A DNA stretch of 64,000 nt from Glaciimonas sp. CA11.2 (GTDB lineage Bacteria; Pseudomonadota; Gammaproteobacteria; Burkholderiales; Burkholderiaceae_D). Every line of letters begins with the position of its first letter. Position 1 is the first letter of the stretch. A model generated the notes under the pieces. The model saw only the letters and a program-made list of their open reading frames with translations, did no database searches and had not been told where the DNA came from. The DNA lies in assembly GCF_034314045.1 (NCBI RefSeq), contig NZ_JAVIWL010000001.1, forward strand, positions 2,108,001-2,172,000. Direction: 5' to 3'. The position numbers and the translations under genes were made by a program. Of this stretch, positions 17,976 through 26,602 are shown one piece after another.

Positions 17976-19625
17976 TCACCTAATAGTTACCCAACTGCTG
18001 GGGTCAAACGCACGGCCCTGATGCCGAATTTCAAAGTATAAACCTGATTGTTCGTTGCCGCCGCTGTTACCTGCATTCGCAATGACATCTCCGGCTTTAA
18101 TAATATCCCCAGGCCGCTTTAATAGTGCCTGATTGTTGCCATAAATGGTCATGTATTCGTTGCCATGATCAAGAATGATCAAGTTGCCAAAGCCGCGTAA
18201 CCAGTCCGCAAATACGACCCGGCCCGCAGCCACGGCCTTGACTTGCGTTCCTTCCGGTGCGCGTATAAATATGCCTCGGGAGGGAGGGCCATCGCCGCGC
18301 TTACTACCAAAACGATTGGCCAGCTCACCATGTACGGGTTGGCGCAACAGTCCACGTAAGGACGCAAACGGTTTGCCATAGGACGGGTCCGGCGAACTGG
18401 CTTCAGGAGTTTCATCATTGTGCACTATTGGCGCTATCGGTGCTATTGGTGCAGCATTCGCTGGTATTGCTGCTAGCGCCACTTGTGCAGGCGGTTGATC
18501 GTCATCAATCGGATCGGGGGTAAAGGCAGGAGTTTTTACTAGTGGCGTATGTTGCTCCCCAACTCGTGCTTGCTGGCTCGTTTGCGCGGCGTTTTGCTTT
18601 TGGGTCAAAGCAGCACGTTGCCGTTGTTGTTTCAGCTCTTGCGCGCGTGCGGCTTGTGCTTGCTTCAGTGCCAGTGCCTGGGCTTTTGCTAATGCAGCAG
18701 CCTGGGCGGCGGCTTGCGCTCTGGCTAGTTGCTCTTGACGGCGCTTTTCACGAAGGGCGGCCTCGGCTTTCTTTTGTGCCTCGATTAACACTGCCAACTT
18801 GTCGACTAGCCCTGCCAGACGCTGTTCGTCACGGGCGGTCTTGCCGACCTCCTGGCGTTGGGCGATCAGTTTGCTGGAAAGTTGCGTCAACAGCATTGCT
18901 CGGGTGTTTTTTTCTTTTTCGAGGACGATTTTTTGATTCTTTTGCTCAAGAGCGATTTCGTCGAGTTCATTTTTGGCGTTTTGCGTAGCCGCCTGATTTG
19001 CCTCGATGGCCTGCAAGTTAATGCGGAGCGCCTCAATCAACTTAGCCTGGGCTTTTGACACGTAGCCCATGTATTGCAATTCGCGGTTGATTTTGTTCGG
19101 ATTGTCGCCCGAAAGTAGTAATTTGATACGATCTTCATTCCCGGCTATGTATTGTCGGCGTAACAGAATGGCCATCTGGTTTTGTTGGGCAGCGACTGTT
19201 TTACTTAATTCTTGGTGTTTTTTTGATAAGTCATTGAGCGTCGACTGCGTCTGCGATTGTTCGCCAGAGAGGTCGAACAGGGCGCGGTTTGCTTTCGAAA
19301 TAGCGGCTTCAGAATCGGCCAATGCGTCGGCGGCATCGCCTTTTGCCGTCTCGGTCTTGTCGATATCGCTTTTTAACGCAGTCAATTTTTGCTGTAGTTC
19401 GTCGCGCTCAGTTTCGGCGACCTCTTTTTGTTTGCTGCGTTCGGTGATCTTTGGTGTTGGTGCGGCCGCGGCATCGACGACGGGTATCGCCGTCATGCCA
19501 ATAGTCAGTGCGGCAAAAAACGCCATAGCGAGCGACAGCTTTGGCGTTGTTACTTGCCGTGCACATGCATGTGCACGTTCGCGCATGCCGCACCCGGTTG
19601 CCCGGGGCGCATGGATCCATCTCAT
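17976..19625 (-). CDS. envC: Murein hydrolase activator EnvC (coiled coil plus LytM-like)
   Basis: EnvC recruits and activates amidases that split septal peptidoglycan. The protein has a signal sequence (hydrophobic core about 32-52), a long coiled coil (about 58-330, with Gln/Ala/Lys-rich repeats), a Pro/Ala linker, and a C-terminal LytM domain (about 420-549). The LytM metal ligands are degenerate: GIFI in place of GxDI and GLYFEIRH where active enzymes have HLHFE. This is as expected for a non-catalytic activator. Starts at 19625 and 19586 are both possible. It sits 11 bp downstream of gpmA and upstream of ctpA in one operon. Confidence 0.9.
   Translation of the reverse strand: MRWIHAPRATGCGMRERAHACARQVTTPKLSLAMAFFAALTIGMTAIPVVDAAAAPTPKITERSKQKEVAETERDELQQKLTALKSDIDKTETAKGDAADALADSEAAISKANRALFDLSGEQSQTQSTLNDLSKKHQELSKTVAAQQNQMAILLRRQYIAGNEDRIKLLLSGDNPNKINRELQYMGYVSKAQAKLIEALRINLQAIEANQAATQNAKNELDEIALEQKNQKIVLEKEKNTRAMLLTQLSSKLIAQRQEVGKTARDEQRLAGLVDKLAVLIEAQKKAEAALREKRRQEQLARAQAAAQAAALAKAQALALKQAQAARAQELKQQRQRAALTQKQNAAQTSQQARVGEQHTPLVKTPAFTPDPIDDDQPPAQVALAAIPANAAPIAPIAPIVHNDETPEASSPDPSYGKPFASLRGLLRQPVHGELANRFGSKRGDGPPSRGIFIRAPEGTQVKAVAAGRVVFADWLRGFGNLIILDHGNEYMTIYGNNQALLKRPGDIIKAGDVIANAGNSGGNEQSGLYFEIRHQGRAFDPSSWVTIR
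19558..19577. repeat. 20-bp perfect palindrome within the start of envC
   Basis: GTGCACATGCATGTGCAC, flanked by C and G, is a perfect 20-bp palindrome in the region encoding the envC signal-peptide N-end. On the coding strand it specifies a His/Ala/Cys stretch unusual for a signal peptide. Confidence 0.7.
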
Positions 19626-19636
19626 CAGGGCGATAT

Positions 19637-20383
19637 TTATTTCGCTTTCCCCTGATTGGCAACTGCGTGCATCGCTGCAGCGATGGCGTCCTGGTCGCCC
19701 AGATAGTAGCTCTTGATCGGTTTCAAATCAGCATCAAGTTCATAGACGAGTGGCTGACCATTTGGCACATTCAGGCCGACGATATCGTCGTCGCTGATAC
19801 CGTCCAGCATTTTAATCAGCGCGCGCAGACTATTGCCGTGCGCCGAGATGATGATGCGCTTGCCGCTTAGAATGGCGGGTGCGATGCTGTCATTCCACGC
19901 TGGCAAAACGCGTGCAACCGTATCCTTGAGGCATTCTGTGAGCGGGATTTCTTCACGCTTCAGACCAGCGTAGCGTGGATCGTCGAACGATGCGCGCGGA
20001 TCGTTTTCATCCAGTTTGAGCGGTGGTGTGTCATAGCTGCGGCGCCATACCATTACCTGTTCGTCGCCATATTTAGCAGCCGTTTCAGCTTTATTTAGCC
20101 CTTGTAGCGCGCCGTAGTGACGTTCATTTAAACGCCAGTCGTGTTTCACCGGAAGCCACATCAAATCCATTTCGTCGAGTGTGCCCCATAAAGTGCGGAT
20201 GGCGCGCTTGAGTACCGAGGTATATGCCAGATCGAAGCTTAATCCAGCTTCTTTGAGTAGTTTTCCTGCTTGCCTGGCTTCGGTCACGCCTTTTTCGGTC
20301 AGGTCAACGTCAACCCAGCCGGTGAAGCGGTTAGCCAGGTTCCAGGTAGATTCGCCGTGGCGCATTAGTACAATTTTATACAT
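19637..20383 (-). CDS. gpmA: 2,3-bisphosphoglycerate-dependent phosphoglycerate mutase
   Basis: GpmA interconverts 3- and 2-phosphoglycerate in glycolysis and gluconeogenesis. The ATG at 20383 gives [12 protein letters not shown], the standard N-terminus with the phosphorylated His in RHGES; an earlier ATG would add 18 unrelated residues. [15 protein letters not shown], the ERHYG catalytic region and [12 protein letters not shown] are present. At 248 residues the length is normal for dPGM. It is the first gene of the gpmA-envC-ctpA operon, divergent from the rhodanese gene; this order is common in Burkholderiales as I recall. Confidence 0.95.
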   Translation of the reverse strand: MYKIVLMRHGESTWNLANRFTGWVDVDLTEKGVTEARQAGKLLKEAGLSFDLAYTSVLKRAIRTLWGTLDEMDLMWLPVKHDWRLNERHYGALQGLNKAETAAKYGDEQVMVWRRSYDTPPLKLDENDPRASFDDPRYAGLKREEIPLTECLKDTVARVLPAWNDSIAPAILSGKRIIISAHGNSLRALIKMLDGISDDDIVGLNVPNGQPLVYELDADLKPIKSYYLGDQDAIAAAMHAVANQGKAK

Positions 20384-20509
20384 AGTAAGGTAAAAAGTAG
20401 TGAAAAAAGGGAAATTCAAGAAAATCAATGCATGCAAACCAATACGAACTGGATGGTGCTTCCGCTTCTATTTTATAATGTCGGGATTAACTAATACCAT
20501 TGGATCACT

Positions 20510-20911
20510 GTGAAATTCTTGATTGATAATATTTTTGTGCTTGGATTGGTCATTTTGTCAGGCGGAGCACTGATTTTGCCCTTGCTACAACGACGCGGCA
20601 ACAAAGTAACAACATTACAAGCAACGCAACTCATCAACCAAGGTAAGACTTTGGTGTTGGACGTACGTGACGCTGAAGGCTATTCTGCTGGTCATCTTAT
20701 CGACTCTAAAAATATTCCGCTGAAAGATCTCACCACCCGCTTGGTGGAAATAGAAAAATTCAAGGCTAAGAACGTAATTGTAGTCTGTCAGAGCGGAACG
20801 CAATCATCAAAAGCGACTGCGCAATTGGCCAAAGCAGGTTTTCAGCAGGTCTACAGTCTCGACGGTGGTATTGCAACCTGGCATACCCAAGGTCTGCCGA
20901 CCATCAAATAA
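20510..20911 (+). CDS. Membrane-anchored rhodanese-like protein (YibN type)
   Basis: The product is a single rhodanese domain, probable sulfur carrier or thiosulfate sulfurtransferase, tethered by one N-terminal helix (about 5-25). The catalytic Cys is near residue 93 in VVCQSGTQSSKA, and LDVRDAEGYSAGHLIDSKNIP is the other rhodanese hallmark. Translation appears to begin at a GTG (20510) behind GGATCA. It is followed after 18 bp by grxC and then secB, as in many gamma- and betaproteobacteria. Confidence 0.88.
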   Translation: MKFLIDNIFVLGLVILSGGALILPLLQRRGNKVTTLQATQLINQGKTLVLDVRDAEGYSAGHLIDSKNIPLKDLTTRLVEIEKFKAKNVIVVCQSGTQSSKATAQLAKAGFQQVYSLDGGIATWHTQGLPTIK

Positions 20912-20929
20912 CGTAAAAAAGAGAACCCA

Positions 20930-21205
20930 ATGACTGCTCACGTCTTAATGTATAGCACTGCTGTTTGTCCGTATTGTATGCGTGCCGAACAATTGTTGAA
21001 CGCGCGCGGTGTTACGAATATCGAGAAGGTTCGTATTGACCTCGATCCGCAGCAACGCGATGAAATGATGAAAAAAACCGGACGTCGTACCGTTCCTCAA
21101 ATTTATATCGGCGATACGCACGTCGGTGGCTTTGACGATTTGAACGCACTGGATCAAGCGGGCAAGTTGCAAACTTTGCTACAGGGTACTTCGGAACCTA
21201 TTTAA
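20930..21205 (+). CDS. grxC: Glutaredoxin 3
   Basis: This 91-residue glutathione-dependent disulfide reductase has the CPYC active site at residues 13-16, the cis-proline TVPQIYI segment, and the glutathione-binding GGFDDLNAL motif. It has GAGAACCC upstream of the ATG. It is cotranscribed with the rhodanese gene. Confidence 0.95.
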   Translation: MTAHVLMYSTAVCPYCMRAEQLLNARGVTNIEKVRIDLDPQQRDEMMKKTGRRTVPQIYIGDTHVGGFDDLNALDQAGKLQTLLQGTSEPI

Positions 21206-21547
21206 TATTTTATTGCCTGATGTGATCATTGCCAATGTCAGACAACTTGCCCGGCATTGGAGCTATGAGCAATATGCATCAGGCTCTACGTACACTGAAG
21301 CATGTTCTCATCGAACATGTTTGATTGGGCGATACTGTAAATGTTAGACGGTTTTTAATTTTTGTTATACCCACAGGACTTACGTAAAATCGTCTCAGCA
21401 GTGTTAGCGTTGTTATGCCGCTAGCTATCTGAGCATTGCTACCGTCGTTTTCTCGTCGGTCTGCTTTGCTGGGACAATTCTGCGTGAGTCCTAACCCAGT
21501 CTATGGATGGAAATTCTGTCCCTTTTTAAATTTACTGAAAGAGTTTT
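21206..21547. other. grxC-secB intergenic region
   Basis: It holds a small hairpin (CATGTTC/GAACATG at 21301-21319, no T-run) and a MITE-like element (21375-21492). The secB Shine-Dalgarno region is GAAAGAG. No gene was seen. Confidence 0.6.
21375..21492. mobile_element. 118-bp MITE-like element with 26-bp imperfect terminal inverted repeats
   Basis: The left end AGGACTTACGTAAAATCG, continuing TCTCAGCA, matches the reverse complement of the right end at 21 of 26 positions, and all five differences are transitions. The inside has no reading frame. Size, structure and GGACTYACG ends suggest a non-autonomous derivative of an IS, possibly IS5-like; the parent was not identified. No clear target duplication remains, so it is probably old. 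Confidence 0.6.
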
Positions 21548-22063
21548 ATGGCCGACGAAATTAAACAAACTGAAATTACCGAGTCCAATGATCAGCCAGT
21601 TTTTCAGATTCAACGTGTATATCTGAAAGATTTGTCGCTTGAGCAACCGAACTCGCCAGCTATTTTTCTGGAGCAAGACGCGCCACAGATAGAAGTTGCT
21701 GTTGATGTCGGTGCAGAAGCATTGGCTGAGGGAATTTTTGAATCGACTGTGACGATTACCGTTACCGCCAAGATCAAGGATAAAGTTGCTTTTCTGGTTG
21801 AAGGCAAGCAAGCCGGTATTTTTGAAGTGCGTAATATTCCAGCAGAACAATTAGATCCATTATTGGGCATCGGTTGCCCAAATATCGTTTATCCGTACCT
21901 GCGTGCAAATATCGCTGACGCCATTACCCGTGCTGGTTTCCCGCCGATCCATCTGGCTGAAATCAACTTCGAAGTGTTTTATCAACAGCGTACACAAGCA
22001 CTTGCTGAGCAACAGGGAAGCAAAGACAGCATTACTGTAGATGGTAGCAACGCGATTAATTAA
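21548..22063 (+). CDS. secB: Protein-export chaperone SecB
   Basis: SecB keeps preproteins unfolded and passes them to SecA. The 171-residue protein shows [80 protein letters not shown] and an acidic start, all typical. The C-terminal tail after FEVFYQQR is slightly extended. It lies in the usual rhodanese-grxC-secB-gpsA order, with an SH3 gene inserted before gpsA. Confidence 0.96.
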   Translation: MADEIKQTEITESNDQPVFQIQRVYLKDLSLEQPNSPAIFLEQDAPQIEVAVDVGAEALAEGIFESTVTITVTAKIKDKVAFLVEGKQAGIFEVRNIPAEQLDPLLGIGCPNIVYPYLRANIADAITRAGFPPIHLAEINFEVFYQQRTQALAEQQGSKDSITVDGSNAIN

Positions 22064-22202
22064 TAGTCGTCTAATGCCGATTTCGCCGCCGATCAATTAT
22101 TCCAGGCGGCGAGTACTGATGATTTACCAATTGCGCCAGGACGCTTCCATGTTGAAGGTTTCCTCGCGCGTTAGTAGTAAGGTAGTAAGTGGAGACGATG
22201 GA

Positions 22203-22670
22203 ATGAAACTTGTACGCGCGACCGGTATGGTAATGACGTCATTAGTGGCGTCGGTATTAGCGTTTGGCGCAGTCAACGTAGCGCAAGCGCTCGACTTCAA
22301 GGCGGTTGGTGCGGTTCCTGTCATTCTGTACGATGCTCCCTCTGAAAAAGGTCGGCGCGTAGCTATCGCACCACGTGGCATGCCAGTCGAAGTCGTATTG
22401 ACTTATGGCGATTGGACCAAGGTGCGTGACGCCAGTGGCGATTTGTCATGGGTGCAGTCGGCTGGACTAATCGGCAAGCGTAATTTACAAATCAAGGTCG
22501 CTAACGCCAAGATCAGGGCGAATCCAAGTGATACCGCCGCCCAGGTATTCAGCGCCGATAAAGGCGTGTTGCTCGAATTGGTCGAGCCCGTTGCATCCGG
22601 TTGGGTGAAAGTGCGGCATCGCGATGGTCAGAGCGGATACATAAAAGCGACCGATGTTTGGGGTAGTTGA
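22203..22670 (+). CDS. Exported bacterial SH3-domain protein
   Basis: The product is a small periplasmic protein with two SH3-like modules, as in the YgiM/SH3b group that may bind peptidoglycan. The ATG at 22203 (GGAG upstream) gives a clean signal peptide (about 1-29, ending NVAQA-L). An upstream in-frame start at 22041 would overlap secB and add 54 unlikely residues. Repeats of the form Gly-Asp-Trp-Thr-Lys-Val-Arg-Asp and Gly-Trp-Val-Lys-Val-Arg-His mark the two modules, each ending in a Gly-Leu-Ile or Gly-Tyr-Ile strand. No enzyme domain is present. Confidence 0.8.
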   Translation: MKLVRATGMVMTSLVASVLAFGAVNVAQALDFKAVGAVPVILYDAPSEKGRRVAIAPRGMPVEVVLTYGDWTKVRDASGDLSWVQSAGLIGKRNLQIKVANAKIRANPSDTAAQVFSADKGVLLELVEPVASGWVKVRHRDGQSGYIKATDVWGS

Positions 22671-22977
22671 GTTGACTATCTAACACTTGTTATTTTTGTG
22701 GGCTTGCCTGTTTGGTAGGGCTGGTCGATCTTCTTTCTTAGTTGATTAGTTGCGCAGTCGCCGACAGATGGGTTAATGCTACGGCATCCGATACCGCGGT
22801 AATCGTAGTCAAGGCGGTCGTCGTAGCGGTGGTAACACCACAGCAACGGCGCCGCAGCATCGGCTGCCGCAGCATCGGCTGCCGCAGCATCGGCTGCCGC
22901 ACCAATCAACAGCATGGTTATTCTTTCCGCATTTTTTACTCTATGATCGGCCTTTTGTGTCCGCTGAATCCAATCCA
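22671..22977. other. Intergenic region with a tandem repeat before gpsA
   Basis: No gene is credible here. Short frames on both strands run over the tandem repeat and are low-complexity (Ala/Asp or Ile/Gly/Cys/Arg), and one overlaps the gpsA start. The gpsA Shine-Dalgarno site is weak. Confidence 0.55.
22851..22901. repeat. 15-bp tandem repeat, 3.4 copies
   Basis: GCCGCAGCATCGGCT is repeated exactly three times (22851, 22866, 22881), followed by a partial copy. It lies about 80 bp before gpsA. The perfect copies suggest recent slippage. Confidence 0.9.
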
Positions 22978-23988
22978 ATGAATATCACGATCCTCGGCGC
23001 TGGTGCATGGGGTACCGCATTGGCTATCGCATTAGCGCAACGTCACAACGTTTTGTTATGGGGGCGGAATGAGGCAGTGATTGCCGCCGCCGCAATGCAG
23101 CGCGAGAATGTGACTTATCTACCTGGTTTTTCATTGCCATCTAATGTAATCGTCACAGCTGATTTTGCGGAGGCGATCACGCATGTGTCGACGAATACGG
23201 ACGTGAACGACAGTTTATTGATCGTCGCTTCTTCTGTGGCCGGATTACGTTCTCTGGCGGAGCAATTACGCGGCCTATCGTTACCAAATATTGTCTGGCT
23301 ATGTAAAGGTTTTGAAGAGAAAACGCGATTGCTGCCGCATCAAATTGTGCGCCAGGTGTTGGGGGATGCGATTCCAGCGGGAGCGCTCTCAGGACCTTCG
23401 TTTGCCCAGGAAGTGGCACGCGGTCTTCCTTGTGCGCTGGCGATAGCAACTGACGATGCTGGTCTTTCAGAGCGCGTAGTTGCGGCGGTGCATGGTTGCA
23501 ATATCCGCGTGTATTCGACTGATGACATGGTCGGCGTCGAAGTCGGTGGTGCGGTTAAAAATATTATGGCAATTGCCACAGGTGTAGCCGACGGTCTTCA
23601 GCTTGGTCTGAATGCGCGGGCAGCATTAATCACCCGTGGACTGGCAGAAATTACGCGACTTGGCATCGCCTTGGGTGGCCGCAGCGAAACCTTTATGGGT
23701 TTGTCTGGCCTCGGTGATTTGATCCTTACTTGCACCGGCGATCTTTCGCGCAACCGTAAAGTCGGCCTCGGATTAGCCTCCGGTAAAAGCCTGGAGACTG
23801 TCGTGGCAGAGTTAGGCCACGTTGCGGAGGGAGTCCGTTGCGCGTCAGCGGTGCGGGCCTTAGCGCAGGAACTAGGAGTGGATATGCCGATTACAAACGC
23901 CGTTGCCGGCGTGTTGTTTGACGGCGATGAACCGGGTGCGATGGTGGAGTTGATGTTGGCACGCACACCTCGCGAAGAATCGGCTTAA
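22978..23988 (+). CDS. gpsA: Glycerol-3-phosphate dehydrogenase [NAD(P)+]
   Basis: GpsA reduces dihydroxyacetone phosphate to sn-glycerol 3-phosphate for phospholipid synthesis. The ATG at 22978 gives the standard start MNITILGAGAWGTALA with the Rossmann GxGxxG. LSGPSFAQEVARGLPCALAIA, the catalytic Lys in VGGAVKNIMAIATGVADGL and the GLSGLGDLILTCTG stretch are diagnostic. The 336-residue length is normal. The ATG lacks a good Shine-Dalgarno site. Confidence 0.95.
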   Translation: MNITILGAGAWGTALAIALAQRHNVLLWGRNEAVIAAAAMQRENVTYLPGFSLPSNVIVTADFAEAITHVSTNTDVNDSLLIVASSVAGLRSLAEQLRGLSLPNIVWLCKGFEEKTRLLPHQIVRQVLGDAIPAGALSGPSFAQEVARGLPCALAIATDDAGLSERVVAAVHGCNIRVYSTDDMVGVEVGGAVKNIMAIATGVADGLQLGLNARAALITRGLAEITRLGIALGGRSETFMGLSGLGDLILTCTGDLSRNRKVGLGLASGKSLETVVAELGHVAEGVRCASAVRALAQELGVDMPITNAVAGVLFDGDEPGAMVELMLARTPREESA

Positions 23989-23991
23989 ATC

Positions 23992-24032
23992 AAAAAAACG
24001 GAGTGAAAGACGGTTTATCCGCAATTCACTCC
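23992..24032 (-). terminator. Intrinsic terminator of hslVU
   Basis: GGAGTGAA (24000-24007) pairs with TTCACTCC (24025-24032). On the minus strand the stem is followed by CG and seven T residues (23998 down to 23992). It overlaps the area just after the gpsA stop and ends hslVU transcription. Confidence 0.75.
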
Positions 24033-24133
24033 ACTGACTCCGGTTTCTATTGACGATGACGTTAGTGTGAAGACGCATTGCGTGCGGGCTGCATGCGATA
24101 AACCTGTCGGCATCGTTGCACATCTACGTTTGC

Positions 24134-25492
24134 TTACAGCACATACCTTGATAAATCTTCGTTCACAGCCAGTGCACCAAGACGTAAATCAACATAAGCT
24201 GCATCAATCGTTAGCGTTTTTTCACTGGTATTGGTCGCCGCGTAAGAGATTTCTTCCAGCATTTTTTCCATGACTGTATGCAATCGACGAGCGCCGATAT
24301 TTTCCGTTTTCTCGTTGACCGAAAACGCTATTTCAGCCATACGCTTAATACCTTCTGCTACAAACTCCAACGTGACGCCTTCGGTCGCCAGCAATGCTTC
24401 ATACTGCGCAGTCAGGCAAGCATCGGTGCCGGTCAGAATGCGCTCAAAATCGGCAATTGATAGTGAGTCGAGTTCGACCCGAATCGGGAAACGTCCTTGC
24501 AATTCGGGGATCAAATCCGATGGCTTTGCCAGATGGAAAGCCCCCGACGCGATGAACAATATATGATCGGTTTTGATCATTCCGTACTTGGTATTGACAG
24601 TTGTTCCCTCGACTAACGGTAACAAATCGCGCTGCACACCGGCACGCGACACGTCTGCACCGCCATTTTGAGAGCGGGTCGCGATCTTATCAATCTCGTC
24701 CAAAAATACAATACCGTTTTGCTCAACGTTAAAGATAGCTTTTTGCTTTAGTTCATCTTCGTTAAGCAGTTTTGCGGCTTCTTCTTCGACTAGAATTTTC
24801 AGCGCTTCCTTGATTTTGACCTTGCGACTTTTTTTACGGTTATTACCCATTCCGGAGAACATCGACTTGATCTGCTCAGTCATTTCTTCCATACCTGGCG
24901 GCGCCATGATTTCCATCTGTGGCGCACTTTCGGCCAATTCAATTTCAATCTCGCGGTCATCGAGCGAGCCTTCTCGCAGACGTTTGCGAAAGGTCTGGCG
25001 GGTGTTGTTGCCCTTATCTTTTGCATCAATTTCCAGTGGTGCATCTTGCTCTGGATGAAACCCAAAATCACGCGCCGGTGGGACCAAAATATCGATGATA
25101 CGGTCTTCCGCTGCGTCTTCTGCACGTGATCGAAGCTTACGCATTTCAGATTCACGGGTTTGTTTGATGCCGATATCAATCAGATCCCGAATGATTGTCT
25201 CGACGTCGCGACCAACGTAGCCGACCTCGGTGAATTTGGTTGCTTCAACCTTAATGAAGGGCGCATTTGCTAATTTGGCCAAGCGGCGGGCAATTTCTGT
25301 TTTACCAACGCCGGTGGGCCCAATCATCAAAATGTTTTTTGGGGTGATTTCGTGGCGCAATGGCTCGGCGACTTGCTGACGACGCCAGCGGTTGCGCAGC
25401 GCAATCGCTACTGCACGCTTGGCTTTGTCCTGCCCGACGACATGTTTATCGAGTTCAGAGACGATCTCTTGCGGAGTCATATTCATATTCAT
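24134..25492 (-). CDS. hslU: ATP-dependent protease ATPase subunit HslU
   Basis: HslU is the AAA+ unfoldase that feeds substrates to HslV. The 452-residue protein has [28 protein letters not shown], Walker [18 protein letters not shown], the [14 protein letters not shown] pore region, the intermediate I-domain, Walker [11 protein letters not shown], and the C-terminal [18 protein letters not shown] with its terminal LSRYVL that docks into HslV. Three in-frame ATGs (25492, 25486, 25480) stand close together. It lies 114 bp downstream of hslV. Confidence 0.97.
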   Translation of the reverse strand: MNMNMTPQEIVSELDKHVVGQDKAKRAVAIALRNRWRRQQVAEPLRHEITPKNILMIGPTGVGKTEIARRLAKLANAPFIKVEATKFTEVGYVGRDVETIIRDLIDIGIKQTRESEMRKLRSRAEDAAEDRIIDILVPPARDFGFHPEQDAPLEIDAKDKGNNTRQTFRKRLREGSLDDREIEIELAESAPQMEIMAPPGMEEMTEQIKSMFSGMGNNRKKSRKVKIKEALKILVEEEAAKLLNEDELKQKAIFNVEQNGIVFLDEIDKIATRSQNGGADVSRAGVQRDLLPLVEGTTVNTKYGMIKTDHILFIASGAFHLAKPSDLIPELQGRFPIRVELDSLSIADFERILTGTDACLTAQYEALLATEGVTLEFVAEGIKRMAEIAFSVNEKTENIGARRLHTVMEKMLEEISYAATNTSEKTLTIDAAYVDLRLGALAVNEDLSRYVL

Positions 25493-25606
25493 ATTTTTTC
25501 GGTTCCGAGGTGGTCCGGTTCGTTGCTAAATGCGCGCTGGTTAAGGTCAGTTTATGGACGACCATCAGGTGTCGGGCGCATTTTTTGCAGGATTAAATTC
25601 GTACAA

Positions 25607-26143
25607 TTAATTAAGGGTTTCTATGATGTGCGATTGATTGGTATAAATACAAAGATCGCCAGCAATCACAAGGGATTTTTTGACTACTTCGGCAGGTGAT
25701 AGTGTTGTGTTCTCTTGCAGCGCTTTGGCTGCGGACTGTGCGAACACGCCTCCGGAGCCAATTGCCCCAATTCCATCTGTGGGTTCAAGTACATCGCCAT
25801 TGCCGGTAATAACCAGTGTGGTATCCCTATCCGCTGTGAGCAGCATCGCTTCCAGGCGACGCAGCATGCGATCAGTGCGCCATTCTTTAGCTAAGTCTAC
25901 CGAGGCGCGCATCAGATTGCCTTGATGCTTTTCCAGTTTAGCCTCAAATAAATCCAACAGCGTAAAAGCATCTGCGGTTCCACCAGCAAAACCGACCAGT
26001 ACTTTACCTTGATAAAGTGTGCGCACTTTGCGTGCAGTGCCTTTCATCACGACGTTGCCGAGAGTTACCTGGCCATCTCCACCAAGCGCAACGCTATTTC
26101 CGCGTCGTACGGAGAGGATGGTGGTGCCATGAAATTGTTCCAT
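25607..26143 (-). CDS. hslV: ATP-dependent protease catalytic subunit HslV
   Basis: HslV is the two-ring peptidase of the bacterial proteasome-like HslVU complex. The active Thr comes after a short propeptide: MEQFHG precedes TTILSVRR, so Thr7 would be freed by processing, as in other betaproteobacteria, whereas E. coli only loses Met1. [26 protein letters not shown], the GNGDVLEP and GAIGSGG stretches are conserved. It is the first gene of hslVU and is preceded by a sigma-32 type promoter. Confidence 0.97.
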   Translation of the reverse strand: MEQFHGTTILSVRRGNSVALGGDGQVTLGNVVMKGTARKVRTLYQGKVLVGFAGGTADAFTLLDLFEAKLEKHQGNLMRASVDLAKEWRTDRMLRRLEAMLLTADRDTTLVITGNGDVLEPTDGIGAIGSGGVFAQSAAKALQENTTLSPAEVVKKSLVIAGDLCIYTNQSHIIETLN

Positions 26144-26602
26144 TTTACTTGCCTAAAAAAAGCGGACCGCACGTGTGGCAGTTGGACGAACTGCACGAAT
26201 CGGACCAACTATGCGGCGTCCGGATGTCGGACGTCTTCGCATATATTCATTACCGTAGGATACAACTCAGACAATCCCGCGTGTATTTAAAAAAATGGGG
26301 GCGGCGTGCGTGATTACAAGCACCGGTTGGCGCAAATTAAAGTCACTTAACTTTGTGGATGATTTATCTTCACGTAATTAAATGTGCGTGACGTAGTCGC
26401 TGTTGCATATTTTAAAGCGCATGCGTTGTTACGCATCAACTTACTAACTTTAAAACAATACTTGAGGGAACGGTAATCCGAGACGATTGCTGTGTTGCTA
26501 CAGCGTTGCACGTTTGAAAACCTTTCGGTACTGTGTGTACTTCTTTATAAGTATCATGAACTATCTATAAGCAGGACCGATTGCCAGATATCAGACCTAC
26601 TT
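26144..26602. other. hslV upstream region
   Basis: It holds the hslVU heat-shock promoter (26293-26320) and a leader of roughly 140 bases. The leader has two hairpins: GCAGTT/AACTGC (26178-26194) and CGTCCG/CGGACG (26217-26233). From 26321 to 26602, downstream of the STAS gene, no gene or terminator was recognised. Confidence 0.6.
26293..26320 (-). promoter_or_regulatory. Sigma-32 (RpoH) heat-shock promoter for hslVU
   Basis: On the minus strand, CTTGTA (-35, 26320-26315) is followed after 14 bases by CCCCATTT (-10, 26300-26293). The E. coli RpoH consensus is CTTGAA, 13-15 bases, CCCCATNT; only one base differs. Its orientation and distance fit hslVU, a classic heat-shock operon. Confidence 0.8.

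Noticed and set aside
22676..22981. Small frames over the 15-bp repeat before gpsA
   Set aside because: Their products are repetitive through the tandem repeat, and one runs into the gpsA start. No Shine-Dalgarno site.
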